From contig WMBV01000019.1 of assembly GCA_017745595.1 (NCBI GenBank), positions 60,284 through 124,283 of the forward strand: DNA of 64,000 nucleotides. Reading direction: 5' to 3'. The stretch comes from Bordetella petrii (GTDB lineage: Bacteria; Pseudomonadota; Gammaproteobacteria; Burkholderiales; Burkholderiaceae_B). The notes under the pieces are model-generated. The model had not been told where the DNA came from, did not search any database, and saw only the letters and a program-made list of their open reading frames with translations. The number at the start of each line of letters is the position of its first letter. Position 1 is the stretch's first letter. This document shows positions 8,167 to 15,904 of this stretch, one piece after another. The translations under genes were made by a program, and so were the position numbers.

Positions 8167-8205
8167 GGGCTTCGGAGCTTCCATGCTTAGGAATCGCGAA
8201 AGCCC
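8167..8205 (+). promoter_or_regulatory. Candidate expression-platform hairpin covering the ribosome-binding site of the LuxE-like gene
   Basis: GGGCTT at 8167-8172 is perfectly complementary to AAGCCC at 8200-8205, which abuts the ATG at 8206. The loop holds the only Shine-Dalgarno-like stretch (TTAGGAA, about 8187-8193). There is no clear poly-T tract. This suggests translational rather than transcriptional control, but the alternative pairing with the aptamer was not worked out. Confidence 0.45.
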
Positions 8206-9288
8206 ATGAACGACGCCGAACCGCTGATCGCGGATATTCTCCACTTTATCGCCCAAGACGGCTGCACCAACGAGCAATTCGACCGGCTCGCGCTGCGCCT
8301 GTTCGCGTATCAGTACGGCGCCAGCGCCCCGTACCGCGGCTTTTGCCAGCGGCGCGGCGCCACGGTGCGTACCGTGAAAACCTGGAGCGACATACCGGCC
8401 GTGCCCATCGACGCCTTCAAGGCCATGGAACTGCGCTGCCAGCCGCCCCTGCCGACCGAGCGCGTGTTCATGACCAGCGGCACCACGCGCGCCGATACGC
8501 GCGGGCGCCACTTTCATCCGCGCCTGGACGTCTACGACCTGTCCATGACCCGCAATTTCGCGCGCCGTTTCATGGGGGGCGCCGAGCGCCTGCCCATGGG
8601 AATCCTGTTCCCGGACGAAACCGCGATGCCGAACTCGTCGCTGGCGCATTACCTGGCGCTGGCGAAATCCGTCTTCGGCGACCCGGCCAGCCGTTATTTC
8701 ATGTCGCCGCGGGGCATCGACCTCGACGGCTTGTGGCAGCACCTGGAGCAGGCCGAGCGCCGGGGTGAACCCTATGCCTTGCTGGGGGCCAGCTACAGCT
8801 TCGTGCACGTCATCGACGCGCTCCGCGCGGCGGGGCGGTCGTTCCGGCTGCCGCCCGGCAGCCGCATTCTCGATACCGGCGGCTACAAGGGCCAGTCGCG
8901 CGAATTGCCGCTGGACGCCTTTTATGGCGAGCTGTCCGGGCTGCTCGGCGTGCCGCGCGAGCTGTGCGTCAACATGTACGGCATGACCGAACTGAGCACC
9001 CAGTTTTACGATTCGGGCAACGCCATCGTGCCTTCCGCCAAGTCGGGGCCGCACTGGATCCGCTCGCGGCTGGTCGATCCGGCCACGGGCCGCGCGGTGC
9101 CGCCGGGCGAGCGCGGCATCCTGGCGCACTGCGACCTGGCCAATTTCAATTCGGTCAGCACGATCCTGACCGAAGATGTCGGCCAGCCCACCCGCGAGGG
9201 TTTCCTGTTGTTGGGGCGCGCCCAGGGCGCCGAGGCCAAGGGCTGCTCGCTGGCAGTCGAAGAGTTCATCCGGTCTGCCGCGCCATGA
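8206..9288 (+). CDS. LuxE-like acyl-protein synthetase (carboxylate-activating), TPP-riboswitch controlled
   Basis: The 360-residue protein resembles LuxE acyl-protein synthetases, which activate a carboxylic acid with ATP and pass the acyl group to an enzyme cysteine for reduction by LuxC. The adenylation motif MTSGTT is at residues 89-94, with TGGYKG at 224-229 and NMYGMTEL at 257-264. A cysteine near the C-terminus (Cys347 in AKGCSLAVEEF) matches the position of LuxE's acyl-carrying Cys. It is the first gene after the riboswitch and overlaps the LuxC-like gene by ATGA at 9285-9288. There are no luciferase genes, so the acyl substrate is probably not the bioluminescence fatty acid. A thiamin-related carboxylate is inferred from the riboswitch. 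Confidence 0.85.
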   Translation: MNDAEPLIADILHFIAQDGCTNEQFDRLALRLFAYQYGASAPYRGFCQRRGATVRTVKTWSDIPAVPIDAFKAMELRCQPPLPTERVFMTSGTTRADTRGRHFHPRLDVYDLSMTRNFARRFMGGAERLPMGILFPDETAMPNSSLAHYLALAKSVFGDPASRYFMSPRGIDLDGLWQHLEQAERRGEPYALLGASYSFVHVIDALRAAGRSFRLPPGSRILDTGGYKGQSRELPLDAFYGELSGLLGVPRELCVNMYGMTELSTQFYDSGNAIVPSAKSGPHWIRSRLVDPATGRAVPPGERGILAHCDLANFNSVSTILTEDVGQPTREGFLLLGRAQGAEAKGCSLAVEEFIRSAAP

Positions 9289-10763
9289 ACGTGCACAAGG
9301 TCCAGGCGGGCTATTTGCCGGGGCTGGAGCGGGCCCAGGTCCAATGGCACACCCTGGCGTTCGAACAAGACGGCCGGCGGCTCGAGGTCGCCGTGCCGGT
9401 GCTGTCGGCGCCGCAGATGGACGCGCTTGCCGAACGGGTCCGGCGCGCCGCGGCGCGGCACCTGAAGCCCATGCCGGTGTCCGACATCATTGCCGTCATC
9501 GACCGCGTCATGGCCCGGCTGCTCGATCGCGACGACCCTTACCGCCGCGAGGCCGACGCGCTGTTGCCGCTGGTGAGCGGCTACGATGCCGAGATGGTCC
9601 GCCTGGGCCTGACGGGTTTCTTCAAGACGTTCCGCGCGCCGCAGCTGCATCGTTTCGTGGCTCAGGATTTCGCCAACCCCAAGGTGCTCGACGGCTTCCA
9701 GCCGGCGGCCAAGGGCGGCGCGGTGCGTGCGCATGGCCCGCGCCTGCTGGCGCACAGCTGGGCCGGCAATGTGCCGGCGCTGGCCTTGTGGAGCCTGGTC
9801 TGCGGCCTGCTGGTCAAGGCCGGCAATATCGGCAAGCTGCCCAGCGCCGAGCCGCTGTTCGCCGGCTGGTTCGCGCGCCTGCTGGCCGAAGTGCACCCGC
9901 CGCTGGCCGACTGCCTGGCGGTGGTGTGGTGGCGCGGCGCCGGCGACGCGGAGGCCGCGGCGCTATACGCGCAGGCCGATACCGTGGTGGCGTATGGCGG
10001 CAATGATGCGCTGCACGCGATCCAGCGCCGCTTGCCGGTCACGACGCGCTTTCTGGCCTACGGCCACAAGCTGGGGTTCGGCGTGGCCAGCGCCATGGCG
10101 CTCGACGCGCTGAAGGCACCCGCGCTGGCGCGGCGCGCCGCCTGGGATGTCATGCGCTATGACCAGCAAGGCTGTTATTCGCCGCATATCTTTTACGTGC
10201 AGCGCGGCGGCCAGGTGACGCCGCGCGAGTTCGCCGGCTACCTGGCCGGCGAATTGGCCAATCTGCAACGGCGCTATCCGCGCCGGGCGCTGGACCTGCC
10301 GGAGTCGGCGGCGGTCGCGAAATGGCGCCAGTCCATCGAATGGTGGTTGCCCGCGCCCGGAACCGAGGGCGCCGCGGACCACGACCCCTTGATCGGCGAC
10401 CCCGCGGCGGCCTGGAGCGTGGCCTACACCGACGATGCGCAAGCGCTGGCGCCCACGGCCCTGCAACGCAGCATCGTGGTCGCGGGCATCGATGCGCTGG
10501 ACGCGGTCGCGCCGGCGGTGGCCGGCGCCGGGGCGTATCTGCAATCCGCCGGCATCGCCGCCGCGCCGGATGAACTGTACCGCCTGGCCGAACAGCTGGG
10601 CGCGGTGGGCGTCACCCGCGTCAGCGCCATCGGCTCGATGAGCGTGCCCGAGGCCGGCTGGCATCACGATGGCCGCTTCAATCTGCTGGACCTGGTCCGC
10701 ATGACCGAGATCGAACAATCGGCCGAAGCGGCGGCCGAGCCTTTTGCGCCGTACGAGCCATGA
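9285..10763 (+). CDS. LuxC-like acyl-CoA/acyl-enzyme reductase, TPP-riboswitch controlled
   Basis: The 492-residue protein belongs to the LuxC branch of the aldehyde dehydrogenase superfamily, which reduces an acyl thioester to an aldehyde with NAD(P)H. Visible motifs are SWAGNVPAL (158-166, nucleotide loop), KAGNIGKLPSAEPLF (178-192), VVAYGGNDAL (234-243) and YDQQGCYSPH (292-301), with the catalytic Cys297. The start ATG 9285 overlaps the LuxE-like stop, and its own stop overlaps the ATPase start (ATGA 10760-10763). Both overlaps suggest translational coupling. LuxE and LuxC form a fatty-acid reductase complex in luminous bacteria, and an analogous complex is expected here on another acid. 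The tail beyond about residue 400 is less conserved. Confidence 0.85.
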   Translation: MNVHKVQAGYLPGLERAQVQWHTLAFEQDGRRLEVAVPVLSAPQMDALAERVRRAAARHLKPMPVSDIIAVIDRVMARLLDRDDPYRREADALLPLVSGYDAEMVRLGLTGFFKTFRAPQLHRFVAQDFANPKVLDGFQPAAKGGAVRAHGPRLLAHSWAGNVPALALWSLVCGLLVKAGNIGKLPSAEPLFAGWFARLLAEVHPPLADCLAVVWWRGAGDAEAAALYAQADTVVAYGGNDALHAIQRRLPVTTRFLAYGHKLGFGVASAMALDALKAPALARRAAWDVMRYDQQGCYSPHIFYVQRGGQVTPREFAGYLAGELANLQRRYPRRALDLPESAAVAKWRQSIEWWLPAPGTEGAADHDPLIGDPAAAWSVAYTDDAQALAPTALQRSIVVAGIDALDAVAPAVAGAGAYLQSAGIAAAPDELYRLAEQLGAVGVTRVSAIGSMSVPEAGWHHDGRFNLLDLVRMTEIEQSAEAAAEPFAPYEP

Positions 10764-11527
10764 GCCTGGCGCAGGAGGTTCCCTTTCTTGATATGCGGCA
10801 GGTGGCCTACACCTATCCGGGCCGCCCGCCCGTCGTCGACGGCATCGACTGGCGGCTGCGGGCCGGCGGCTTTCATTGCCTGGTGGGCCGCAGCGGCTGC
10901 GGCAAGACGACGCTGCTGAAGCTGGCCGCGGGCCTGCTGGCCCCCCAGTCGGGGCGCATCGTGCGCCCGGACGGCCAGCCGGCCGCGCCCGGACCGCAGC
11001 TGGGCTATGTGTTCCAGGCGCCCACGCTGCTGGAGTGGCGCCGGGTCATCGACAACGTGCTGCTGCCGGTGTCGCTGCAGCGCCGCCCGCTGGCCGCCGA
11101 CCTCGAGCGCGCGCACGCCTTGCTGGACATGCTGGGCTTGTCCGGCCACGCGCGGCATTATCCCCGGCAGTTGTCCGGCGGACAGCAAAGCCGGGTGGCG
11201 CTGGCGCGCGCCCTGATCCTGGAACCGGCGCTGCTGCTGCTGGACGAGCCATTCGCCGCGCTCGACGCCATCACGCGCGGCGAGCTGCAGGACGACCTGC
11301 TGCGCATGTGCCGCCTGCGCAATACCACGGTGCTGTTCGTCACGCACGACATCGGCGAGGCGGTGTACCTGGGCGATCGCGTCGCGGTCATGCACCAGGG
11401 CCGGCTGCTGGCCGATATCCCGGTCGACCTGGCGGCGCCCCGCGCGCAGTCCATGCGCCACGGCCCGGCCTTCAACCAGTACTGCGCCCGGATATTCGAC
11501 GCCATGACAACCGGGGGGCGCCCATGA
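10760..11527 (+). CDS. ABC transporter ATPase (SsuB/TauB/ThiZ-type)
   Basis: The 255-residue ATPase carries Walker A GRSGCGKTT (43-51), signature LSGGQQSR (138-145), Walker B LLLLDEP (158-164) and the H-loop VTHDIGEAV. It belongs to the nitrate/sulfonate/thiamin-precursor import group. The gene overlaps both neighbours (ATGA at 10760-10763 and at 11524-11527), placing it firmly in the TPP-controlled operon. It should drive uptake with the permease at 11524 and the binding protein at 12285. In other bacteria, homologous thiXYZ systems import a formylaminopyrimidine; whether this one does is not known. Confidence 0.92.
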   Translation: MSLAQEVPFLDMRQVAYTYPGRPPVVDGIDWRLRAGGFHCLVGRSGCGKTTLLKLAAGLLAPQSGRIVRPDGQPAAPGPQLGYVFQAPTLLEWRRVIDNVLLPVSLQRRPLAADLERAHALLDMLGLSGHARHYPRQLSGGQQSRVALARALILEPALLLLDEPFAALDAITRGELQDDLLRMCRLRNTTVLFVTHDIGEAVYLGDRVAVMHQGRLLADIPVDLAAPRAQSMRHGPAFNQYCARIFDAMTTGGRP

Positions 11528-12288
11528 AGCCGATGTCGAATCCCCGCGTCCTGGCCGGCGCGCTGCTGGTGCTGCTGGTGGCGGCCTGGGAACTGGTCGT
11601 CAGGCAGGCGGGCATTTCCGCGCTGGTGCTGCCGGCGCCGTCGGCCGTGGCCCGGACCTTGTGGACCGCCTTGTCCACGGGCTATCTGTGGCCGCACATC
11701 GGCGCGACGCTGGCCGAGATGCTGCTGGGGCTGGCCCTGGGCGGGATAGCGGGCCTGGCCATCGGCGTGGCGCTGGCCGAATCGGTTCTGCTCGATCGCG
11801 TGGTCAAGCCCTACGTCATCGTCAGCCAGGTGGTCCCCAAGCTGGCGCTGGCGCCGCTGTTCGTGCTGTGGTTCGGCTTCGGCATGCTGCCCACGGTGGT
11901 GATGACGGCCCTGATCTGCTTCTTTCCGCTGATGGAAAACACGCTGACCAGCCTGCGCCAGGTCGATCCGCACCGGCTGCAGCTGTTCCGCATGCTGGGC
12001 GCCTCGCGCGCGCAGACCTTGTGGCGGCTGAAGCTGCCGGCGGGCCTGCCCGGCATTCTGGCCGGCCTGCGCGTGGCGCTGGTGCTGGCCCTGGTGGGCG
12101 CCGTGGTGGGTGAATTCATCGGCGCCAGCCGCGGGCTGGGCGCCGTCATCATCGCCGCCCAGGGCATGATGGACACGTCCCTGATGTTCGCCGCGCTGGC
12201 CGCCATTGCCGCCATCGGCCTGCTGGGCTACCAGGCCACGCTTATGCTCGAGCGCCGTCTGCTGCGCGCCTACGCCGATCTTTCATGA
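11524..12288 (+). CDS. ABC transporter permease (SsuC/TauC/ThiX-type)
   Basis: This is a 254-residue inner-membrane permease with about six hydrophobic helices, starting at ALLVLLVAAWELVV. The cytoplasmic coupling segment is recognisable at residues 150-175: RMLGASRAQTLWRLKLPAG. The family end pattern GEFIGASRGLGAVIIAAQG is also present. Its start overlaps the ATPase stop and its stop overlaps the first possible start of the binding protein (12285-12288). It forms the membrane channel of the TPP-riboswitch operon's importer. Confidence 0.92.
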   Translation: MKPMSNPRVLAGALLVLLVAAWELVVRQAGISALVLPAPSAVARTLWTALSTGYLWPHIGATLAEMLLGLALGGIAGLAIGVALAESVLLDRVVKPYVIVSQVVPKLALAPLFVLWFGFGMLPTVVMTALICFFPLMENTLTSLRQVDPHRLQLFRMLGASRAQTLWRLKLPAGLPGILAGLRVALVLALVGAVVGEFIGASRGLGAVIIAAQGMMDTSLMFAALAAIAAIGLLGYQATLMLERRLLRAYADLS

Positions 12289-13322
12289 CTACTCATAGAA
12301 CTGACGCCATGTCTTCGTTTTCCACCCGCCGCGCCTTGCTGGGCGCGGCCGCGAGCCTGGCCGCGCTGCCATTCGCGGGGCCTCTGGCCCGCGCGCAGGC
12401 GGCAACCGGCAAGGTTGTCCTGGCCGGCTGGAGCAAGCCGATCTCGGAAATCACCAACCTGCTGGCCGAGCCCGACAAAGGCTTTTTCAAGGCGCAGGGC
12501 GTGGAACTGGTGTATTTGCCGGGCGCCGGCGGCGGCGACGCCATCCGCAACATTCTCAGCGGCCAGGCCGACGTGGCCTTTACCGACCCGGGCTCTTTTT
12601 TCATGGCCCTGGACAAGGGCGAGCCGCTGCGCGCCATCTACGATATTTATCCGCAGAACGTTTTCAATGTGGTGTCGCTCAAGTCGGCCGGCATCGCGCG
12701 GCCGGCGGACCTGAAGGGCAAGCGCATCGGCGTGTACAGCCTGTCCAGCGGCACGCGCCAGAATCTGCTGGTACTGCTGCACCAGGCGGGCCTGACCGAG
12801 GCCGATGTGGAAATCGTGGTCACCGGTGTCTTGAACTTCGCCCCGCTGCTGCAGGGCCAGGTGGACGCCACGGCGGCCACCGATACCGGCCTGCTGGTGG
12901 GCCGCCGGCACGGGCTGGGCGAAGTCGATGTCATGCAGGTGCGCGACTACTTCAATGTTTCCAGCGATCTGTTCGTGGTGCGCGTACCGGTCTATCGGCA
13001 AAAGCAGCCTCTGTTGCGGGCGTTCTTGAAGGCTTACCGCGACAGCGCCGCGTGGATGATCGCCCGGCCCGAAGAAGCCGCCGCGCTGGCCTCTAAGCGT
13101 GCCATCGACGGCACCGACCGGGACATCAATCTGGAAGTGATCCGGTTGCGCAACGCCGCCGCGGTGGCTACCCCCGGCCCGGACGGCGCCGCGCGCGCAT
13201 TGGGCACGTTCAACCTGGATCTTCTGCAGAAGGCGGCCGACGCGTATCGCGAACTGGGCCTGGTCCAGCGCCATATCGACGTGGCGGCGGTGGCCGATGC
13301 CAGCCTGCTGCCGGGAGACTGA
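12285..13322 (+). CDS. NMT1/THI5-like ABC substrate-binding protein, likely Tat-exported
   Basis: The 345-residue protein (337 if started at ATG 12309) belongs to the NMT1/THI5-like periplasmic binding family, which includes pyrimidine-precursor, sulfonate and nitrate receptors. A twin-arginine-like signal is visible (SFSTRRALLGAAASLAALPFAG), ending at ARAQA. The mature part starts KVVLAGWSKPISEITNLLAEPDKGFFKAQGVELVYLPG and has the GGGDAIRNILSGQADVAF pocket loop. The start at 12285 is preferred because it forms the ATGA overlap seen throughout this operon. Its ligand is the key unknown; a thiamin fragment or oxidised thiamin derivative is inferred from the riboswitch. Confidence 0.88.
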   Translation: MTTHRTDAMSSFSTRRALLGAAASLAALPFAGPLARAQAATGKVVLAGWSKPISEITNLLAEPDKGFFKAQGVELVYLPGAGGGDAIRNILSGQADVAFTDPGSFFMALDKGEPLRAIYDIYPQNVFNVVSLKSAGIARPADLKGKRIGVYSLSSGTRQNLLVLLHQAGLTEADVEIVVTGVLNFAPLLQGQVDATAATDTGLLVGRRHGLGEVDVMQVRDYFNVSSDLFVVRVPVYRQKQPLLRAFLKAYRDSAAWMIARPEEAAALASKRAIDGTDRDINLEVIRLRNAAAVATPGPDGAARALGTFNLDLLQKAADAYRELGLVQRHIDVAAVADASLLPGD

Positions 13323-13323
13323 G

Positions 13324-14103
13324 ATGAACACCGCCATGAAATTCGCGGGCAAGGTGGTATTGGTAACCGGTGCCAGCCGCGGCATCGGCGCCGGGATCGC
13401 GCGCGCGTTCGCCCGCGAAGGCGCGACCGTGGTCGTGAATTACTTGCGCAACGCCGCGGCGGCCGAGGCCGTCGTGGCGCAGTGCCAGGCCGCCGGCGGC
13501 GACGCATGGGCCGTATCCGCCGACGTGGGCTCGCCGGACGAAGTCCGTGCCATGGTCGATGCCGTGGCGCAGGAAGCCGGCCGTCTCGATGTCGTGGTCA
13601 ACAACGCCCTGCGGCATTACGCATTCGACCCCCGGCGCCGCGTGGCCTTCGACAACCTGCGCTGGCAGGACTACCAGGGCCAGTTCGATGGCGCGGTCGG
13701 CGCGGCTTTCAACGTATGCCACGCCGCGCTGCCGCATTTCAAGCGGCGCGCCCAGGGCTGCATCGTCAATATCGCCAGCAATCTGGTCGAGCAGCCGGTG
13801 GTGCCGTATCACGACTACACCACCGCCAAGGCCGCGCTGGTGGCGTTCAGCCGCAATCTGGCATCGGAACTGGGGCCGTTCGGCATCCGGGTGAATTGCG
13901 TCGCGCCGGGGTTGGTGTATCCCACCCAGGCCAGCGAAGAAACCCAGGAGTCGTTCCGCGAATCGCTGATCGCCGCCACGCCGCTGCGCCGCATCGCCCG
14001 GCCCGAGGACGTCGCCGGCCCGGTGCTGTTCCTGGCTTCCGACTGGAGCGGATTCATGACCGGGCAGGTGCTTTTCGTGGACGGCGGATTGGTGATGCGT
14101 TGA
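13324..14103 (+). CDS. Short-chain dehydrogenase/reductase (FabG-like), last gene of the TPP-riboswitch operon
   Basis: The 259-residue classical SDR has the cofactor loop TGASRGIG (15-22), an NNA motif at 93-95 (reading NNALRHY instead of NNAG), and the catalytic Ser152, Tyr165 and Lys169 (YTTAK). It ends with FMTGQVLFVDGGLVMR. Members of this group interconvert alcohols and aldehydes or ketones with NAD(P)H. It starts one base after the binding-protein stop, so it is almost certainly co-transcribed. After LuxE/LuxC-type reduction of an acid to an aldehyde, this enzyme could make the alcohol, or it could oxidise an imported alcohol. Annotating it as a fatty-acid FabG would be misleading here. 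Confidence 0.88.
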   Translation: MNTAMKFAGKVVLVTGASRGIGAGIARAFAREGATVVVNYLRNAAAAEAVVAQCQAAGGDAWAVSADVGSPDEVRAMVDAVAQEAGRLDVVVNNALRHYAFDPRRRVAFDNLRWQDYQGQFDGAVGAAFNVCHAALPHFKRRAQGCIVNIASNLVEQPVVPYHDYTTAKAALVAFSRNLASELGPFGIRVNCVAPGLVYPTQASEETQESFRESLIAATPLRRIARPEDVAGPVLFLASDWSGFMTGQVLFVDGGLVMR

Positions 14104-14117
14104 TGGCCAGATTGCCA

Positions 14118-14210
14118 GGTGTCTGACTCCCGTCAGGGTGTCAGACACCGATCGTGTTGAAACGGCCTGTCCTTGCTTCGGTGTCTGACACCCTGCGGGA
14201 GTCAGACACC
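14118..14210. repeat. Head-to-head pair of dyad repeats after the TPP operon
   Basis: Dyads at 14118-14149 and 14180-14210 are inverted copies of one another, each with GGTGTCTGAC/GTCAGACACC stems, separated by 30 bp. The first has one extra T in its loop (CCCGTCAGG). Placed 14 bp after the SDR stop, they probably mark the end of the operon transcript. Confidence 0.9.
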
Positions 14211-14368
14211 TGGCCATGCCAGGCATGAGGCGTCGATTGGGCATTGGCTGATCTATGCCTATCAAGCGTGATTGCGGCTGCCGCGCAAGGTGGACAACGC
14301 CAGCATTGCGGGGCTAAGCTAGTCCGGGCGTGTATATGGTTCACTGAAACCCACCCCGGAGATCCAAC

Positions 14369-15868
14369 ATGAGTCAGAGAAAAAACAACGGTGCCCAAGG
14401 TTCGACCACAGGCGCGGGCGCGCCGGCACCGAGCGACCGCAATTCTTTGACGGTGGGCCCCAACGGGCCCATTCTGCTTCACGATGTCCACTTCCTGGAG
14501 CAAATGGCGCATTTCAATCGCGAAAAGGTGCCTGAACGCCAGCCGCACGCCAAGGGAGCAGGCGCATTCGGGGTGTTCGAAACGACCGCCGATGTCTCGG
14601 CCTATACCAAGGCCGCCCTGTTCCAGAAGGGCTGTAAAACCGAAATGCTGGCGCGGTTCTCGACCGTGGCGGGCGAGGCCGGCAGCCCCGATACCTGGCG
14701 CGATGTGCGGGGTTTTTCGCTGAAGTTCTATACGCAGGAAGGCAACTACGACCTCGTCGGCAACAACACGCCGGTTTTCTTTCTGCGCGACCCCATGAAG
14801 TTTCCCCACTTCATCCGCAGCCAGAAGCGCCTGCCCGATTCGGGCTTGCGCGACAACCACATGCAATGGGATTTCTGGTCCGGCAATCCCGAAACCGCCC
14901 ACCAGGTGACTTATGTGATGGGCGAGCGCGGGCTGCCCCGAACCTGGCGCCACATGAACGGCTATGGCTCGCATACCTATATGTGGGTAAACGCCGCCGG
15001 CGAGAAATTCTGGGTGAAATACCATTTTCATACCCGCCAGGGCATGAAGTTCTTCTCTAACAGCGAAGCCATGGAAATGGCCGGCCTGGATGCCGACTAC
15101 CACCGCCGCGATCTGTTCGAGGCCATCGCGAAAAAAGACTTTCCCAGCTGGACGCTGTCGGTGCAGGTCATGCCCTATGACGACGCCAAGTCTTACCGCT
15201 TCAATCCGTTCGACCTGACCAAGACCTGGTCGCACGCGGATTATCCGCTGATCGAAGTCGGCACCATGACCTTGAACCGCAATCCCGAGAACTTCTTCGC
15301 GGAAATCGAGCAGGCCGCTTTCTCGCCGGGCAACACGGTGCCGGGCATCGGCCTGTCGCCCGACAAGATGCTGCTGGGCCGCGCTTTTGCCTATAACGAC
15401 GCGCAGCGCAACCGCATCGGCACCAATTTCCATCAATTGCCGGTCAACAAGCCCAAGGTTCCCGTCAATACCTATATGTTCGACGGCCAGATGGCCTACG
15501 AGCACAGCGGCAGCCAGCCCGTGTATGCGCCGAATTCCGGCAACCGCGCCTGGGCCGACGATTCCGCCAAGCCCGAAGAAGGCTGGGATACCGACGGCGA
15601 TATGGTGCGCAGCGCCTACACCCTGCATGCGCAAGACGATGACTTCGGCCAGCCGGGCACTCTGGTGCGCGAGGTGTTCAACGACGAACAGCGCAGCCGC
15701 CTGGTCGAAACCGTTGCCGGCAGCCTGCTGGGCGGGGTGCGCAGCCCCGTGCTGGAACGGGCGCTGGAATACTGGAAGAACATCGACGCGGATGTGGGCC
15801 GGCGCATCGAAGAAAAGGTGCGCGCGGGCAACGCGCCCGAGCCCGCGGCCGGCATGAGCGAAGCCTAG
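14369..15868 (+). CDS. katA: Monofunctional haem catalase (KatA type)
   Basis: The 499-residue clade-type small-subunit catalase disproportionates H2O2 in the cytoplasm. The distal active-site His60 sits in [16 protein letters not shown] and Asn133 in [13 protein letters not shown]. The haem-ligating Tyr342 sits in [14 protein letters not shown], where the usual YPDTQRYRLG is altered. The start MSQRKN has a good GGAGA Shine-Dalgarno about eight bases upstream. It stands alone, convergent with the LysR gene at 15904, with a strong GC hairpin between them. No oxidative-stress regulator such as OxyR is adjacent. Confidence 0.95.
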   Translation: MSQRKNNGAQGSTTGAGAPAPSDRNSLTVGPNGPILLHDVHFLEQMAHFNREKVPERQPHAKGAGAFGVFETTADVSAYTKAALFQKGCKTEMLARFSTVAGEAGSPDTWRDVRGFSLKFYTQEGNYDLVGNNTPVFFLRDPMKFPHFIRSQKRLPDSGLRDNHMQWDFWSGNPETAHQVTYVMGERGLPRTWRHMNGYGSHTYMWVNAAGEKFWVKYHFHTRQGMKFFSNSEAMEMAGLDADYHRRDLFEAIAKKDFPSWTLSVQVMPYDDAKSYRFNPFDLTKTWSHADYPLIEVGTMTLNRNPENFFAEIEQAAFSPGNTVPGIGLSPDKMLLGRAFAYNDAQRNRIGTNFHQLPVNKPKVPVNTYMFDGQMAYEHSGSQPVYAPNSGNRAWADDSAKPEEGWDTDGDMVRSAYTLHAQDDDFGQPGTLVREVFNDEQRSRLVETVAGSLLGGVRSPVLERALEYWKNIDADVGRRIEEKVRAGNAPEPAAGMSEA

Positions 15869-15882
15869 TCCGCCGTGCCTGG

Positions 15883-15904
15883 GCGCCGGGGCGGGCCCCG
15901 GCGC
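15883..15904. terminator. GC-rich hairpin between convergent catalase and LysR genes
   Basis: GCGCCGGGG (15883-15891) and CCCCGGCGC (15896-15904) form a perfect 9-bp stem with a CGGG loop, just after the catalase stop and touching the LysR stop codon. There is no T-tract on either side, so it may be a weak bidirectional terminator or stability hairpin. Confidence 0.5.

Noticed and set aside
8206..10763. LuxE/LuxC-like genes as part of a bioluminescence operon
   Set aside because: There are no luxA, luxB or luxD genes and the operon is under a TPP riboswitch with a solute importer.
13324..14103. Fatty-acid synthesis fabG
   Set aside because: The gene is locked into the TPP-controlled operon and has a variant NNAL motif; no other fab genes are near.
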